Source: 40CM-4-68-19 sp036513415 (lineage in GTDB: Bacteria > Myxococcota > Myxococcia > Myxococcales > 40CM-4-68-19). Taken from it: DNA of 64,000 nt. Position 1 is the stretch's first letter; every line of letters starts with the position of its first letter. This document shows, piece by piece, positions 17,444 through 27,577 of the stretch. The translations under genes were made by a program, and so were the position numbers. The notes beneath the pieces are model-generated. The model did no database searches, had not been told where the DNA came from, and saw only the letters and a program-made list of their open reading frames with translations. Location: assembly GCA_036513415.1 (NCBI GenBank), contig DATBZA010000137.1:46725-110724 (forward strand). Direction: 5' to 3'.

Positions 17444-18304
17444 TTAATGCTGCGAGGTGCGCCCTTGCGCGTATCCGCGATCCCACACGGCCTTCGTGTT
17501 GCGCGGATTCACCGGGCTGCCGCGCAGCAGGCGGCGCTCTGCGCGCTCGAGGGCGAACTGTACGGCGTCGGGGGAGTCGTGCCGCGGGAGCGCGTCGGTA
17601 TATGCCTTGACGGCGGCCTCGTCGTTGCCAGTCTCGGCCAGGCAGTTGCCCTTCTCGAACAGCGCTTCCGCGCCCTTCTGCGTACCGTGATACTTCCGCT
17701 CCACGGCGTCGTATGCGGCGATTGCGTCCTGATGCCGTCCGGAGAGGTGATAGCTCGATGCGGAGAGAAGCGCGGCGGCAGGGGCGAGCTTCGACCTGGG
17801 CCATCGCCGCTGCAGCTCGGAGGCGGCCGCGCGGGCGTCGTGGAACTGGCCCTGGTCGAGGAGCGCCCGCGCGATCTTCATCTGGGCGGCGTCCGCGCCG
17901 GGCCGGTCGGGAGCGGTGGCCACTTGATCGCGCCAGGCCTCGAGGGCGCCCTTCACGTTCCCGATCCGCATGTCGAGATCGCCGAGCCGCACGCGGGCCT
18001 CGAACGCTTCGGCCGAAGTCGGGTACCGCTTGACCAGCTCGCGGTACTCGGAGGCGGCGCAGCGTGGATCGTCGAGATACACCGCGCAGAGATCGCCCGC
18101 GAGCTTGAGCGTGCCACGCCGGACGGCGTCCACCTTCTGTCCCTGCTCGTCGCGCAGCGTGAGCAGGATGGCGCGGGTTTCCAGCAGCGCGGTCTTGTGG
18201 TGGCCGGCCAGCGCGAGGTCCCGCGCGTGCTGCAGCCGTGCTTGAGGACGCCCGCAGGCTGCGAGCATCGCTGCCATCGTCGCGAGGAAGATCGTTCGCG
18301 TCAC
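17444..18304 (-). CDS. TPR-repeat lipoprotein
   Basis: A 286-residue exported protein. From GTG at 18304 the N-terminus VTRTIFLATMAAMLAACG is a lipoprotein signal with lipobox LAAC. The rest consists of tetratricopeptide-like helical pairs (for example AAVKAYTDALPRHDSPDAVQ), resembling the tail of YbgF/CpoB-type envelope proteins. An upstream ATG at 18340 would add 12 hydrophilic residues before the signal and is less likely. The partner is unknown. The next gene upstream, also a lipoprotein, ends 76 bases away on the same strand. Confidence 0.75.
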   Translation of the reverse strand: MTRTIFLATMAAMLAACGRPQARLQHARDLALAGHHKTALLETRAILLTLRDEQGQKVDAVRRGTLKLAGDLCAVYLDDPRCAASEYRELVKRYPTSAEAFEARVRLGDLDMRIGNVKGALEAWRDQVATAPDRPGADAAQMKIARALLDQGQFHDARAAASELQRRWPRSKLAPAAALLSASSYHLSGRHQDAIAAYDAVERKYHGTQKGAEALFEKGNCLAETGNDEAAVKAYTDALPRHDSPDAVQFALERAERRLLRGSPVNPRNTKAVWDRGYAQGRTSQH

Positions 18305-18379
18305 GAGGAATTCGGTACCACCCCGGGGAGGGCACCGCAACGCTGGAATCGTGCGTCGGGGTGGAGCGGGGTAGGTGTT

Positions 18380-19900
18380 TCAGCGCCGGTAGCCCGGAGC
18401 CCCCAGCGCGACCGCGTGCCCGAAGGCGTCGGTCCAGAAAATCAGACCGTGCGCGATGGATGGACCGGCGTATGTCGCGATCTTGCCGTCGAAGCTGCGG
18501 AGGAGCATGCCGTCGGCGGCGTCGAGGATCTCGAGCCAGCTCGCGGTGCCGTCCGGAGCGCTCGACTCGACGGCCAGGATCTCACCGGCCGCCGCGACCG
18601 GCGCGATCACGTAGCCACGCGTCGCATGCCTCCAGAGGACGCTCCCGGTCGCCGGCTCGAAAGCGACCACCGAGCCGGGATCGCCGCCGGGAATGGCCGT
18701 GCGCCCGCCAGCTGCGTAGAGCTTGCCGCGGGAAACAGCCGGCGTGGAGATGCTGCCCCAGCCTGCGGAAGGATCGCCGCCCTCACCGGGATTGGCGGGA
18801 TCGACCACGGCGATGCGGAATTTCCAGAGCGGCCCGCTAGAGAGCCGATCGCGACGCAGCACGTAGAGGTTGCCGTCCTTGCTGGTGGCGGCGACCAGCT
18901 TCAGCCCCGCTGCATCGACGAGCGCCGGCGAGCTGCCGAAGTCGGCGTTCTCGAGCGAGGTGGGGTTCTGCCAGGAATCGACCACCTCGAGGGTGCGCGG
19001 GTCCAGCGCGAGGAACGCCTGCGCGTATGGCTCTGCGCTCGCCGGTCCAATGCGATTGCCCGTGGTTGCATAGAGGCGGTTCTCTTCTTCCGCGACGGCG
19101 ATGCTGCTCCAGATGGTCCCGCCCTGCTGGCCGGCGCCTACCAGTGCCTTCGACTGTACGACGCCCGTCGCAAGGTCGACGGCGACGATGCGCCCAGCCA
19201 CCTCGTCGCAGTGCGCCGAGGAGGCGACGCCGAGGTACAAGCGGCCGAGCGCGGTCGACACCGCGGGCGAGGACTGGACGAATTCGCCATGGCCAGCCGG
19301 CGTCGGATCGGCGATGCGCGCCGACCAGATCGTCTTCCCGTCCAAGGCACGGAGCGCGTACGCGTTGCCATCCGGCGATGCGGCGTAGACGACGCCGCCC
19401 ACGACGGCAGCGGCCGCCCAGTACCCGGTATGCTTGGGACCTTCGCAGGCGGTAGAGACCAGTGCGGTGAGGTCTTCGCGGCGCCAGCGTTCGATCCCGG
19501 TCGCCTCGTCCACCGCGATGACCCTGCCGGTGAAGGCAGTCGTATAGACGACGATGCCCTCGGCGGCGACGGCCTGCGTGTAGACGTACTGCTCGAGCTC
19601 CAGCGGCGTCCACGCGGCGCGTAGATTCGCGACTTCGGAAGCCGCGAACACACCCGGGTTTTCCGACGCTCCGCGCGCGTCGTGGCGGTACTGGCCCCAG
19701 TCACCGCCCCCCGGCGGGCCTGCATCGGGCGGTCCAGCGTCGGGGCCCGCGTCCGGTGCGCCGCCGTCAGGCGAGCCGCCATCCGTCGGGACCACGGCGC
19801 CGCCCCCGCCTGCATCCGTCTCAGTCCGGATCGGCGGCCCAGCGGCCGAACCGCAGCCGGCCACGCAAAGCACGATGCCGAACAGCGCGGCCCGCCCCAT
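18380..19900 (-). CDS. PQQ-like beta-propeller lipoprotein
   Basis: A 506-residue exported protein with lipobox CVAGC after a signal beginning MGRAALFGIVL; the start is placed at 19900 for that reason. An Asp/Gly/Pro-rich linker (PDAGPDAGPPDAGPPGG) leads into a propeller of repeated Trp-ending blades such as VIAVDEATGIERWRRED, ALDGKTIWSARI and AFEPATGSVLWRHAT, as in BamB and PQQ-dependent dehydrogenases. The usual dehydrogenase residues are not evident, so a binding or scaffold role is more likely than catalysis. Confidence 0.8.
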   Translation of the reverse strand: MGRAALFGIVLCVAGCGSAAGPPIRTETDAGGGGAVVPTDGGSPDGGAPDAGPDAGPPDAGPPGGGDWGQYRHDARGASENPGVFAASEVANLRAAWTPLELEQYVYTQAVAAEGIVVYTTAFTGRVIAVDEATGIERWRREDLTALVSTACEGPKHTGYWAAAAVVGGVVYAASPDGNAYALRALDGKTIWSARIADPTPAGHGEFVQSSPAVSTALGRLYLGVASSAHCDEVAGRIVAVDLATGVVQSKALVGAGQQGGTIWSSIAVAEEENRLYATTGNRIGPASAEPYAQAFLALDPRTLEVVDSWQNPTSLENADFGSSPALVDAAGLKLVAATSKDGNLYVLRRDRLSSGPLWKFRIAVVDPANPGEGGDPSAGWGSISTPAVSRGKLYAAGGRTAIPGGDPGSVVAFEPATGSVLWRHATRGYVIAPVAAAGEILAVESSAPDGTASWLEILDAADGMLLRSFDGKIATYAGPSIAHGLIFWTDAFGHAVALGAPGYRR

Positions 19901-19952
19901 CCCAGCCTCCCCTGAGGGGAAGCTGGCTAACGCCTCAGCGCCTGGCAACCCC

Positions 19953-22628
19953 TCAGGACTCTCCGTCCGGGGGCGAGCCGTCGTCGTCGTCGTCGGCCTG
20001 CTCCGACGCGACGGCGGCGGCGGCGTCGGCTTCGCGCTCTTCCGGCGCCCGGGTCGCCCCGACCACCTTCTCCCCGTCCTGCGAAAGGGCCATGACGCGC
20101 ACGCCCTGGGTATTGCGCCCGATGATCGAGACGTCGGCGACGCGGCTGCGGATCAAGGTGCCCTTGTTGGTGATGATCATCACCTGGTCGGCATCGGTGA
20201 CCTGGAGCATCGCCACCACGTTGCCGTTGCGATCGCCCGTCTTGATGTCGATCACGCCCTTTCCGCCCCGATGCGTCAGCCGGTACTCCTCGATCGCCGT
20301 GCGCTTCCCGTAGCCGTTCTCGGTCATGGTGAAGAGCGTGGCGCCCGGGCGGGCCAACTCGGCGCCCACGACCCGATCGCCCTGCTCGAGCGTGATGCCT
20401 TTCACGCCGAACGCGGCCCGGCCCATCGACCGGACTTCCTTCTGGTCGAAGCGGATGGCCATGCCCTGCGAGGTGCCGATGATCACGTCCTCGTCGCCCT
20501 TCGCGTGCATGACCGCCACCAGCTCGTCGTCGTCCTCGATGGACAGCGCCTTCAGCCCGCTCGGACGAGGCCGCGCGAACGCCTCCAGCTTGGTGCGCTT
20601 GATGAGCCCGTTTTGCGTGACGAAGATGATGTACGGCCCCGCCGCGGCCTGGACCGCCTTCGCGGCGACGCGGGTCGCTTCGCTCTCCTCGACGTCCTCG
20701 CCCTCCGCCTGCTCTTCCGCGGCTGCGGGCTCTTCCGCGGCTTCCGCCCCGTCCTCGTCGTCCTTCTTCGGCGCCCGCAGCTCCTTCACCGCCCGCAGCG
20801 CGGCGATCTTCTCGCCCTCCGCGAGCGGGACCAGGTTGACGATGGCCTTGCCCCGGGCTGCGCGCCCGGCCTGCGGCAGCTCATGCACCTTGAGCCAGAA
20901 CACGCGGCCCTTGCTGGTGAAGATGAGCACGTAGGCGTGGGTGCTGGCGACGAAGATCTGCTCGATGAAGTCTTCGTCGGTAGTGCCCGCGCCGGCCTTT
21001 CCGCGCCCGCCGCGCCGCTGCGCGCGGTAGAGGGAGACCGGGTTCCGCTTCACGTAACCCTGGTGGCTGAAGGTGACCACCATGTCCTCTTCGGCGATCA
21101 GGTCCTCGTCGGAGAGATCGCTGGCCTCGCCCTGGATGTCGGTGCGGCGTGGGTCCGCGAAGAGGCTCTTCACCTCGCGGAGCTCGTCCTTGATCACGTC
21201 GAGCAGGAGCTTCTCCGAGCTGAGGATCGCCTGGAGCCGCGTGATCAGGGCCTGCACTTCGGCCAGCTCGGAGAGGATCTTCTCCTTTTCCAGGCCGGTG
21301 AGGCGCTGCAGCTGCATCTCGAGGATCGCCTTGGCCTGGATCTCGCTCAGCTCGTAGAAGTTCCGCAGCTTCTGCGAGGCCTCGTCGCGCGAGGCGCTGG
21401 CCTTGATCAGCGCGATGATCTCGTCGATGTGGTCGAGCGCGATCTTGTACCCGAGGAGGATGTGCTCGCGCTCGTTCGCCTTGCGCAGCTCGTAGCGGGT
21501 CCTGCGGGTGACCACGTCGCGCCGGTGGGCGATGAAGCGCTCGAGGATGGCCTTCACCCCGAGCGTGCGCGGCTGTCCGTGATCGATCGAGAGCAGGGTG
21601 GCGCCGAACGAGTCCTGGAACAGCGAGCTGTGCTGGTACAGGTTGTTGAGCACGACGCCGGTGATCGCGTCGCGCTTCGTCTCCACCACCGCGCGGATGC
21701 CTTCGCGGGAGGACTCGTCGCGGAGGTCGCTGATGCCCTCCAGCTTCTTGTCCTTCACCAGGTCGGCGATCGACTGGATCGCCCGCGCCTTGTTGACCTG
21801 GTACGGCACTTCGGTGACGACGATGCGCTCGCGCTCGGTGCGCTTGTCGGTCTCCACCTCCACCTTCGCGCGCATGCGGAGGATGCCGCGGCCGGTCTCG
21901 TAGAGGGCGCGGATGGGCGAAACTCCCATCAGGATTCCGCCGGTGGGGAAATCCGGACCCTGGATACCGCCCGGCAATGTGCCTCCGAGCTTCGGATCGA
22001 GAATCTGGCCGAGCGGCGCCTCGGGATGATCGATGAGGTGCACGACGCTCTCGATCACCTCGCCGAGGTTGTGGGGCGGGACGTTCGTGGCCATGCCCAC
22101 TGCGATGCCCGCGCTGCCGTTGACCAGGAGATTGGGAAAACGCGTGGGGAGGACCAGCGGCTCGGTGGTGGAGTCGTCGAAGTTGGGGCCGAAGTCGACG
22201 GTGTCCTTGTCGATGTCGGCCAGCATCATCTCGGCCAGGCGGGTGAGGCGCGCCTCGGTGTACCGGTAGGCGGCCGCCGAGTCGCCGTCGATGCTGCCGA
22301 AGTTGCCCTGCCCGTCGACGAGCGGGTGTCGCAGGTTCCACTCCTGCGCCAGCCGCACCAAGGCGTCGTAGACCGACGCATCGCCGTGCGGGTGGTACTT
22401 CTTCAGCACTTCGCCCACGGTTCCGGCGGCCTTGCTGTAGCGTTTGTTGTGCAGCATCCCCTGGTCGAACATCGCGTAGAGGATCCGGCGATGGACGGGC
22501 TTGAGCCCGTCGCGCACGTCGGGCAAGGCGCGCCCGACGATGACCGACATCGAGTAGTCGAGATACGCTTGGCGCATCTCGTCTTCGATGGCGACGGGAA
22601 CGAGCTGGGGACTGGTTGCTTCAGCCAT
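19953..22628 (-). CDS. gyrA: DNA gyrase subunit A
   Basis: The 891-residue GyrA subunit cuts and rejoins DNA during negative supercoiling with GyrB. It shows LPDVRDGLKPVHRRIL, the breakage region HPHGDASVYDALVRLAQ, VDGQGNFGSIDGD, the catalytic tyrosine in AAAYRYTEARL, and the GyrA box QRRGGRGK of the DNA-wrapping C-terminal domain. That domain contains an acidic Glu/Ala-rich insertion before TRVAAKAVQAA. Residue A84 stands where E. coli has S83, and D88 matches E. coli D87. It is about 22 kb from gyrB, which lies with recF. Confidence 0.97.
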   Translation of the reverse strand: MAEATSPQLVPVAIEDEMRQAYLDYSMSVIVGRALPDVRDGLKPVHRRILYAMFDQGMLHNKRYSKAAGTVGEVLKKYHPHGDASVYDALVRLAQEWNLRHPLVDGQGNFGSIDGDSAAAYRYTEARLTRLAEMMLADIDKDTVDFGPNFDDSTTEPLVLPTRFPNLLVNGSAGIAVGMATNVPPHNLGEVIESVVHLIDHPEAPLGQILDPKLGGTLPGGIQGPDFPTGGILMGVSPIRALYETGRGILRMRAKVEVETDKRTERERIVVTEVPYQVNKARAIQSIADLVKDKKLEGISDLRDESSREGIRAVVETKRDAITGVVLNNLYQHSSLFQDSFGATLLSIDHGQPRTLGVKAILERFIAHRRDVVTRRTRYELRKANEREHILLGYKIALDHIDEIIALIKASASRDEASQKLRNFYELSEIQAKAILEMQLQRLTGLEKEKILSELAEVQALITRLQAILSSEKLLLDVIKDELREVKSLFADPRRTDIQGEASDLSDEDLIAEEDMVVTFSHQGYVKRNPVSLYRAQRRGGRGKAGAGTTDEDFIEQIFVASTHAYVLIFTSKGRVFWLKVHELPQAGRAARGKAIVNLVPLAEGEKIAALRAVKELRAPKKDDEDGAEAAEEPAAAEEQAEGEDVEESEATRVAAKAVQAAAGPYIIFVTQNGLIKRTKLEAFARPRPSGLKALSIEDDDELVAVMHAKGDEDVIIGTSQGMAIRFDQKEVRSMGRAAFGVKGITLEQGDRVVGAELARPGATLFTMTENGYGKRTAIEEYRLTHRGGKGVIDIKTGDRNGNVVAMLQVTDADQVMIITNKGTLIRSRVADVSIIGRNTQGVRVMALSQDGEKVVGATRAPEEREADAAAAVASEQADDDDDGSPPDGES

Positions 22629-22754
22629 TCATTTTCCTCTGGGAAGGACCCGCTGTTGTACCCGGTTTGCGCTCTCCCGGCCATTGGAAACACAGCGGCA
22701 AAACCACCCTGATGTCCAGTGGTTCTGCCGCTAGCGCGGTCCTGCCGCAGGCGC

Positions 22755-23444
22755 CTATAGATTGTCGAGATGGCGGCGCGCTTCGCGGCCCGCATCGCTG
22801 CGCGGGTCGGCGTCTTCCGCCTTCTGGAACCACTCGCGAGCGGCCGCCTTGTCGCCCTTCAGCTTGAGCGCGATGCCCTTGCCGAGCAGCGCGCCCGCGT
22901 GGCGGCGATCCATCGCCAGCGCCTTGTCGAACTCGGCCACCGCCTTCTCCAACTCGCCGTCGCCGAGGAGCTTGCGCCCTTCGGCCACGTGATGGTCGGC
23001 GTTGGAGACGAACTCCACGTCCAGGATCGCCTTCCCGACCACGTGGCCGAGCACCACCCGGAGCGGGCCGAACCACCAGAAGCTCGCCACCTCTGCCGCG
23101 GCCACCACCGCGATCGGCAGCTCGGCGATCTGCTTGCCGCGGAACTTGATCCGCACCCGCGTGTGCTGGCCCTTGGACATGAGATTGCGGGCCTGCTCGG
23201 AGACCTTGGCGAACGCTCCGTCCAGCCCCTCGGAGACGTCCACCGCCATCCTCTCCGCGGCGGGCCCCGCCCGGTCCGCGAGCTCGCGCACCTTCTTCGC
23301 GGCGCGGTCGGCCAGGTCGCTCCATTCGCTGCCGCCGTTGGTGGCCGCCGCCCGCCTCGCTTCCTCTTTGGGCCCTGTGCGTGGCTCGGCTGGCTGCCTG
23401 GCCTTGCGGGTGACCTTCCTGCGCCGGCTCTTCGCCTCGGGCAT
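22755..23444 (-). CDS. TPR-containing protein with DUF4342-like segment
   Basis: A 229-residue protein with a Lys/Arg-rich N-terminus (AKSRRRKVTRKARQ), then a segment with IKFRGKQIAELPIAVVAAAE and LGHVVGKAILDVEF that resembles DUF4342 proteins, and at the end two tetratricopeptide motifs (AVAEFDKALAMDRRHAGALL, AAREWFQKAEDADP). The start at 23444 is chosen because upstream sequence in the frame is non-conserved Arg-rich text. The role is unknown. It precedes gyrA on the same strand with a 126-bp gap. Confidence 0.65.
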   Translation of the reverse strand: MPEAKSRRRKVTRKARQPAEPRTGPKEEARRAAATNGGSEWSDLADRAAKKVRELADRAGPAAERMAVDVSEGLDGAFAKVSEQARNLMSKGQHTRVRIKFRGKQIAELPIAVVAAAEVASFWWFGPLRVVLGHVVGKAILDVEFVSNADHHVAEGRKLLGDGELEKAVAEFDKALAMDRRHAGALLGKGIALKLKGDKAAAREWFQKAEDADPRSDAGREARRHLDNL

Positions 23445-23530
23445 CGCTCGCGCCTCCGCGCTTGGAACAGGGGCTAGTATGCTCGGACCGGGCCGCAGTC
23501 GCCATCCCCGCGTGCTAGGCTTCCCGCCCC

Positions 23531-24253
23531 ATGCCGGTGACCCGCGAGCGCGTCGATCCCCAGCGCGACCAGAGCGATCTGGGCCTCGTGCACCGGCGCT
23601 GGATCGTGCCGGACGACGTTCAAAGACCCATGCCGTTGCAGAACCTGTCGCGGCTGTGGCGGGGGTTGATCGAGCTGCGCGTGCTCGATCCCGGGGCGGA
23701 GGCGCGCCTTTCGCGCGCGGGCGGCGAGACGCTGGAGCTGCCGGTCGCTGCCAGCCCGGGAGCACTGCTCGCCGGCGCCGGCAGCGCAAACCTGATCACG
23801 CAGGTGGTGTGGACCGACGAAGAGGACCGCCGAGATCCCTACGCGCTCGAGGGCGAGCCCGATCCGGAGGGATTCAGGGACTACACGCTGTACGCCATCG
23901 ATGTTCCGGGCCGGGTCCTGCTCCCCATCGCTCCGGTGGCGCGACTCTGCGCACATTGCGGCCGGCGCCTCGACGTCGAGCTGCCGCGCTTCGGGGACGG
24001 CGTCCTGCTCGATCTGGACGAGCCTGTCTGCACTTGCGGCGCGAAGCCCGACCTTGCCCGTGACCGGGCGGAGCTCCGGAACGGGGCGGTCTTCCTCTTC
24101 GAGGAGCTCTCCTGCCGCGCCGCGCTCAGCATCGAGCTGCCGCGGGCGCCACGGAGCGAAGAGCTTCCCGACGCTCAAGTGGCGCAGCTCATCCGGGACA
24201 CCCTGGGCGGGACGGACGAGCTGGCGGACGACGCGGTGCCCCCCGCGGAGTGA
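23531..24253 (+). CDS. Hypothetical protein with cysteine pairs
   Basis: A 240-residue soluble acidic protein. The middle has LCAHCGRRLDVELP and, about 25 residues later, VCTCGAKPD, a spacing that could bind zinc, though one pair is CxC. No family is recognised. It is divergent from the TPR gene; 74 bases separate it from the following GxxExxY gene on the same strand. Confidence 0.65.
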   Translation: MPVTRERVDPQRDQSDLGLVHRRWIVPDDVQRPMPLQNLSRLWRGLIELRVLDPGAEARLSRAGGETLELPVAASPGALLAGAGSANLITQVVWTDEEDRRDPYALEGEPDPEGFRDYTLYAIDVPGRVLLPIAPVARLCAHCGRRLDVELPRFGDGVLLDLDEPVCTCGAKPDLARDRAELRNGAVFLFEELSCRAALSIELPRAPRSEELPDAQVAQLIRDTLGGTDELADDAVPPAE

Positions 24254-24327
24254 TCCGGCCCGCGGTTTGCGTAAGGACCCTGCGCGACCGGTCGGCTGTC
24301 TCGAACTGAGACCGGCGCGGGGGCTTC

Positions 24328-24708
24328 ATGCATGGCGACCGGTGGTCGCGGCCCGTGATCGCGGCCGCGACGGAAGTGCACCGCATCCTCGGTCTCGGCC
24401 TGCCGGAGACAGTGTACAAGGTCGCGCTGGCGGAGGAGCTGCACCGCAGGAGCATCCCGTTCGAGCGCGACAAGACGGTCCCGATCCGCTACCGGGATCT
24501 CGTTCTGGTCACCGGGCTCCATCTCGATCTGGTCGTCGGGGGCGAGCTGATCGTCGACGCGATCAGCGTCGACCGGATGACCCAATGGCATCGCGCGCGC
24601 CTGGCGACGCACATGAAGTTGTCGGGCTGCCCCCTTGGGCTGCTGATCAACTTCAACGTTCCGGTGCTGAAGCGCGGCGTTCGCAGGCTCAAGCCCCCGT
24701 CAGGCTGA
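24328..24708 (+). CDS. GxxExxY-family protein with altered active site
   Basis: A 126-residue protein of the GxxExxY family, predicted to share the PD-(D/E)xK nuclease fold. The name motif is seen as GLPETVYKVALAEEL, and the family ending is GLLINFNVPVLKRGVRRL. The usual ExK in the third strand is here VDAISV, so the lysine and glutamate expected for nuclease chemistry are replaced. It may be an inactive or regulatory form. It is convergent with atpC, with stops 2 bases apart. Confidence 0.75.
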   Translation: MHGDRWSRPVIAAATEVHRILGLGLPETVYKVALAEELHRRSIPFERDKTVPIRYRDLVLVTGLHLDLVVGGELIVDAISVDRMTQWHRARLATHMKLSGCPLGLLINFNVPVLKRGVRRLKPPSG

Positions 24709-24710
24709 CG

Positions 24711-25112
24711 TCAGGATAGGCGGACAACGAATGCGCGGGCGGCGGCGCGCTCCACGTGGGCCCGCTCGATCTCGAAATTCGGATCCTCGGGACTCATCGA
24801 CGCCAGCTTGGCCTGCAGCTCCTTCAACTCGGCGGCGGCGCGACCGGGATCGATCTGCTCGGCGCGCACCGCTTCTTCCACCAGGACCCGGACCTTGTCG
24901 TTGCTCACCTCGGCGAACCCCTCGCCGACCGCGTAGCGGTGCTCGGCGCCCGCGATCACGTACACGAGCTCGCCCGCCGCCAGCGCGGCGACGAGCGGGG
25001 TGTGCCGGGGCCGGATCCCGAAGCTGCCCTCGACGCCCGGCAGCCGGATCTCGTCGCACTCGGTGGTGAGCACGCGCTGCTCGGGAGTGACGATCTCGAC
25101 GGAGAGGGCCAT
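24711..25112 (-). CDS. atpC: ATP synthase F1 subunit epsilon
   Basis: A 133-residue epsilon subunit, part of the central stalk and a brake on ATP hydrolysis. The N-terminal beta domain shows VEIVTPEQRVL, FGIRPRHTPLVAAL and the GFAEVSNDKVRVLVEEAV strand, followed by the helical tail AAAELKELQAKLAS. It ends the F1 operon; its start is two bases from the atpD stop. Confidence 0.94.
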   Translation of the reverse strand: MALSVEIVTPEQRVLTTECDEIRLPGVEGSFGIRPRHTPLVAALAAGELVYVIAGAEHRYAVGEGFAEVSNDKVRVLVEEAVRAEQIDPGRAAAELKELQAKLASMSPEDPNFEIERAHVERAAARAFVVRLS

Positions 25113-25114
25113 GG

Positions 25115-26575
<1,461 letters not shown>

Positions 26576-26686
26576 TGGGACCTCTCTGCCTTAGCGCAAC
26601 GCTCTAGATCCGGGGTTTCGGCGGCCCCGCCAGGGTGGAGCTCGCTCGACTGGCGACTGGACGCTCCCAAAAACGTGGCCGCGCGG

Positions 26687-27577
26687 TCATTTCATCGCCT
26701 CGGCGCCGGACACGATCTCCATCAGCTCCTTGGTGATCGACGCCTGGCGGGCGCGGTTGTACTGGAGCGAGAGACGCTCGATCATCTCGTTGGCGTTCTT
26801 GGTGGCGGAGTCCATCGCGGTCATGCGGGCGCCGTGCTCCGCCGCCTCCGACTCCAGCAGAGCGCGCCAGATCTGCATGCCGAGTTGCCGGGGAATGAGG
26901 TGCTCGAGCAATGCGGGTCGCGACGGCTCGTAGAGATGCTCCGGCTCGATGAACCCGCCCGGCGCCGGCTTCTCCTCCGCCGGCGGAGCAACGATCGGGA
27001 GAAGCTGAGTGAAGGTGATGGCCTGGGTCATCGCCGACTTGAACTGGTTGTAGAGCAGGTAGACGGCATCGAGCTTCCGCTCGCGGAACTCCACGATCAG
27101 GTCTTCGGCCACCTGCCTGGCCATCACGAAGCGGAGCCTGCCGAAGAAGCCAACGTAATCCTTGCGGGTCTCGATTCCGCGCCTCTTCGCGAAATCGCGG
27201 CCGCGCCGGCCGATGGTGGAGAACTGGATGGCCTCGTACTTGTCTTCCTCTTCCACCAGGAAGCGCTGCGCCCGGCGGATGATGTTGGAGTTGAAGCCGC
27301 CGCAGAGCCCGCGATCGCTGGTCAGCAGCACCACCTCGATCCGGCGCGTGTTCTCGCGCACCTCCATCAGCGGGTGCGGCGGGGTTTCGGCCGCCGCACT
27401 CGCACGGGCGAGAGACCCGAGCAGCTCGTTCAGCGCCTGCGCATAGGGCCGCGTTCGCAACACTGCGTCCTGCGCGCGGCGCAGCTTGGCGGCGGCGACC
27501 AGCTTCATCGCCTTGGTGATCTTCTGCGTGTTCCGCACCGATTTGATCCGGGTGCGGATGGCGCGAAGGGAAGCCAT
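26687..27577 (-). CDS. atpG: ATP synthase F1 subunit gamma
   Basis: The 296-residue gamma subunit is the rotating shaft of F1. The N-terminal helix starts MASLRAIRTRIKSVRNTQKI and the C-terminal helix contains MDSATKNANEMIERL, both diagnostic; TSDRGLCGGFNSNI lies in the middle. A Pro/Glu-rich insertion (APPAEEKPAPGG) occurs near residue 195. Its start is immediately downstream of the atpA stop. Confidence 0.95.
   Translation of the reverse strand: MASLRAIRTRIKSVRNTQKITKAMKLVAAAKLRRAQDAVLRTRPYAQALNELLGSLARASAAAETPPHPLMEVRENTRRIEVVLLTSDRGLCGGFNSNIIRRAQRFLVEEEDKYEAIQFSTIGRRGRDFAKRRGIETRKDYVGFFGRLRFVMARQVAEDLIVEFRERKLDAVYLLYNQFKSAMTQAITFTQLLPIVAPPAEEKPAPGGFIEPEHLYEPSRPALLEHLIPRQLGMQIWRALLESEAAEHGARMTAMDSATKNANEMIERLSLQYNRARQASITKELMEIVSGAEAMK

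Noticed and set aside
17135..19624. An 829-codon plus-strand open frame
   Set aside because: It lies opposite two lipoproteins with clear signal sequences and propeller or TPR motifs.
19875..22712. A 945-codon open frame on the plus strand
   Set aside because: It is the antisense of gyrA, Arg/His/Asp/Leu-rich with no motifs; a product of high G+C at third positions.
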